A DNA stretch of 64,000 nt from Mycteria americana. Its lineage: Eukaryota; Chordata; Aves; Ciconiiformes; Ciconiidae. The stretch's first letter is position 1. Each line of letters starts with the position of its first letter. The DNA is taken from contig NC_134390.1 in NCBI RefSeq assembly GCF_035582795.1, positions 2,371,560-2,435,559 on the forward strand, given 5' to 3'. This document shows positions 55,484-64,000 of the stretch, in pieces. A program made the position numbers and the translations under genes. The notes under the pieces were generated by a model, which saw only the letters and a program-made list of their open reading frames with translations, searched no databases and was not told the origin of the DNA.

Positions 55484-55600
55484 AATGAGGATGCATAATC
55501 ACCTAATTAGCGCGCGGTGACGCAGCGGGCGCGCGGCCAATGGGCGGGCGGTGACGCCGCTCGGTAGAAAGGGCCCCGCCCGCCGCGCGCGGCCCAGAGC
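55484..55600 (+). promoter_or_regulatory. MYL6 promoter
   Basis: The CCAAT box (CGGCCAATGGGCGG) is at 55537-55541. Upstream, ATGCATAATGAGGATGCATA and CACCTAATTAGCG (about 55479-55512) form an A/T-rich patch in an otherwise GC-rich region. No TATA box at the expected distance. Confidence 0.5.
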
Positions 55601-55629
55601 GCGGAGCAGGGACGGGAGCGGCCGCCGCC

Positions 55630-57796
<2,167 letters not shown>

Positions 57797-57948
57797 AGCC
57801 CCCTCGTGTCATCGTGTCCCGTCCCGTCCCCCCCATCGCTCTGGGTTTTGTGCCTTTTCCCTTGTTTTCCTGCCACCGCCACCCAGCCCCCCCCCCCTCC
57901 CCCCCCCACTCCTGGCCCCACCGGCTAAGTTATTGCTCCACAGCATCA

Positions 57949-57954
57949 AATAAA
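57949..57954 (+). terminator. MYL6 poly(A) signal AATAAA
   Basis: Canonical hexamer in CATCAAATAAAGTGTAGG, 153 bp after the distal stop codon. Confidence 0.9.
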
Positions 57955-58077
57955 GTGTAGGAAAGGGGACGCTGGGTCCGTGAACTTCTGTCCCCCCCCA
58001 TCGTGTCCCCCCCCCCCCCCCCCCCAGACAGACCCTGCACCACGAGGCCGTTTCTTCCCGCCCCGGGGACTTGGAAT

Positions 58078-58083
58078 TTTATT
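58078..58083 (-). terminator. Candidate SMARCC2 poly(A) signal
   Basis: TTTATT on the plus strand reads AATAAA on the minus strand, about 340 bp after the SMARCC2 stop. It is preceded in the transcript by a T-run (A21 on plus, 58098-58118). This lies only about 125 bp from the MYL6 signal on the opposite strand. Confidence 0.55.
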
Positions 58084-58420
58084 TTTGTTGTTTTTTTAAA
58101 AAAAAAAAAAAAAAAAAACAAAGGGGGGGGGGCCATGACAAATGAGAAGGAGCTGGGGGGGCTGGGGGGGGAAATGCCCGTGTGCCGGGTGGGATTGGAG
58201 CTGTCTCATAAATAGCCGGGGGGGGAGCAGGGTCCCCGGCCCGCCCGGGGAGACCAACACTTAAATAAAATCCGGGACAATCATAAAAAAATACCAAAGC
58301 TGGGGTTCGGGGGGGGGCTTCCTTTGGGGTGCCTTGCGGGGGCGGGAGGGGCCGGTCTCCCCAGGCCAGTGGTGGTGGCGGGGTTGGGGGGGCTGCGGCA
58401 TCCTGGGCCCCGGCGGGGGC

Positions 58421-64000
<5,580 letters not shown>

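Overview
The window is vertebrate nuclear DNA from a very GC-rich, gene-dense chromosome. It is most likely a bird microchromosome. The deduced MYL6 protein fits my recollection of the chicken L17 light chain. Introns are very short, and G/C homopolymers and G/C-rich minisatellites fill almost every larger intron and intergenic gap. Gene order reproduces the block on human 12q13: IKZF4 > RPS26 > ERBB3 > PA2G4 > RPL41 > ZC3H10 > ESYT1 > MYL6 > < SMARCC2. Exon structures were built by hand from conserved protein sequence, splice sites and codon phase. Every internal exon was checked for phase continuity. No database search was possible.

Layout. 1-9248: last five coding exons of IKZF4 (Eos), with a long 3'UTR to about 11660. 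11700-12220: tandem repeat. 12576-13396: RPS26. 13450-14530: G-rich repeat. 14752-27287: ERBB3, 28 coding exons. 28604-40201: PA2G4, 13 exons, with introns and third codon positions that are much richer in A/T than its neighbours. 42425-43064: RPL41, 25 residues. 44200-45384: ZC3H10, one coding exon. 46195-54405: ESYT1, 31 exons. 55630-57796: MYL6, with two alternative last coding exons. 58421-64000, minus strand: 3' part of SMARCC2, 21 exons, running off the right edge.

The genes do not form one pathway. Three belong to translation or ribosome biogenesis (RPS26, RPL41, PA2G4). Two are chromatin or transcription regulators (IKZF4, SMARCC2). ERBB3 is a receptor pseudokinase and PA2G4 encodes the ErbB3-binding protein EBP1, so a receptor and a known partner lie side by side, as in mammals. 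Intergenic distances are small, and MYL6 and SMARCC2 converge with about 100 bp between their putative poly(A) signals.

I found no new gene system, CRISPR array, tRNA or viral fossil. The observations most worth checking are a GC-AG intron in ESYT1, an eight-exon internal duplication in ESYT1, shared ZNF143/THAP11-type motifs at the three translation-gene promoters, a perfect CArG box in MYL6 intron 1, absence of MYL6B from its expected position, and several intronic minisatellites, including a CCTATAGG-cored array in SMARCC2.
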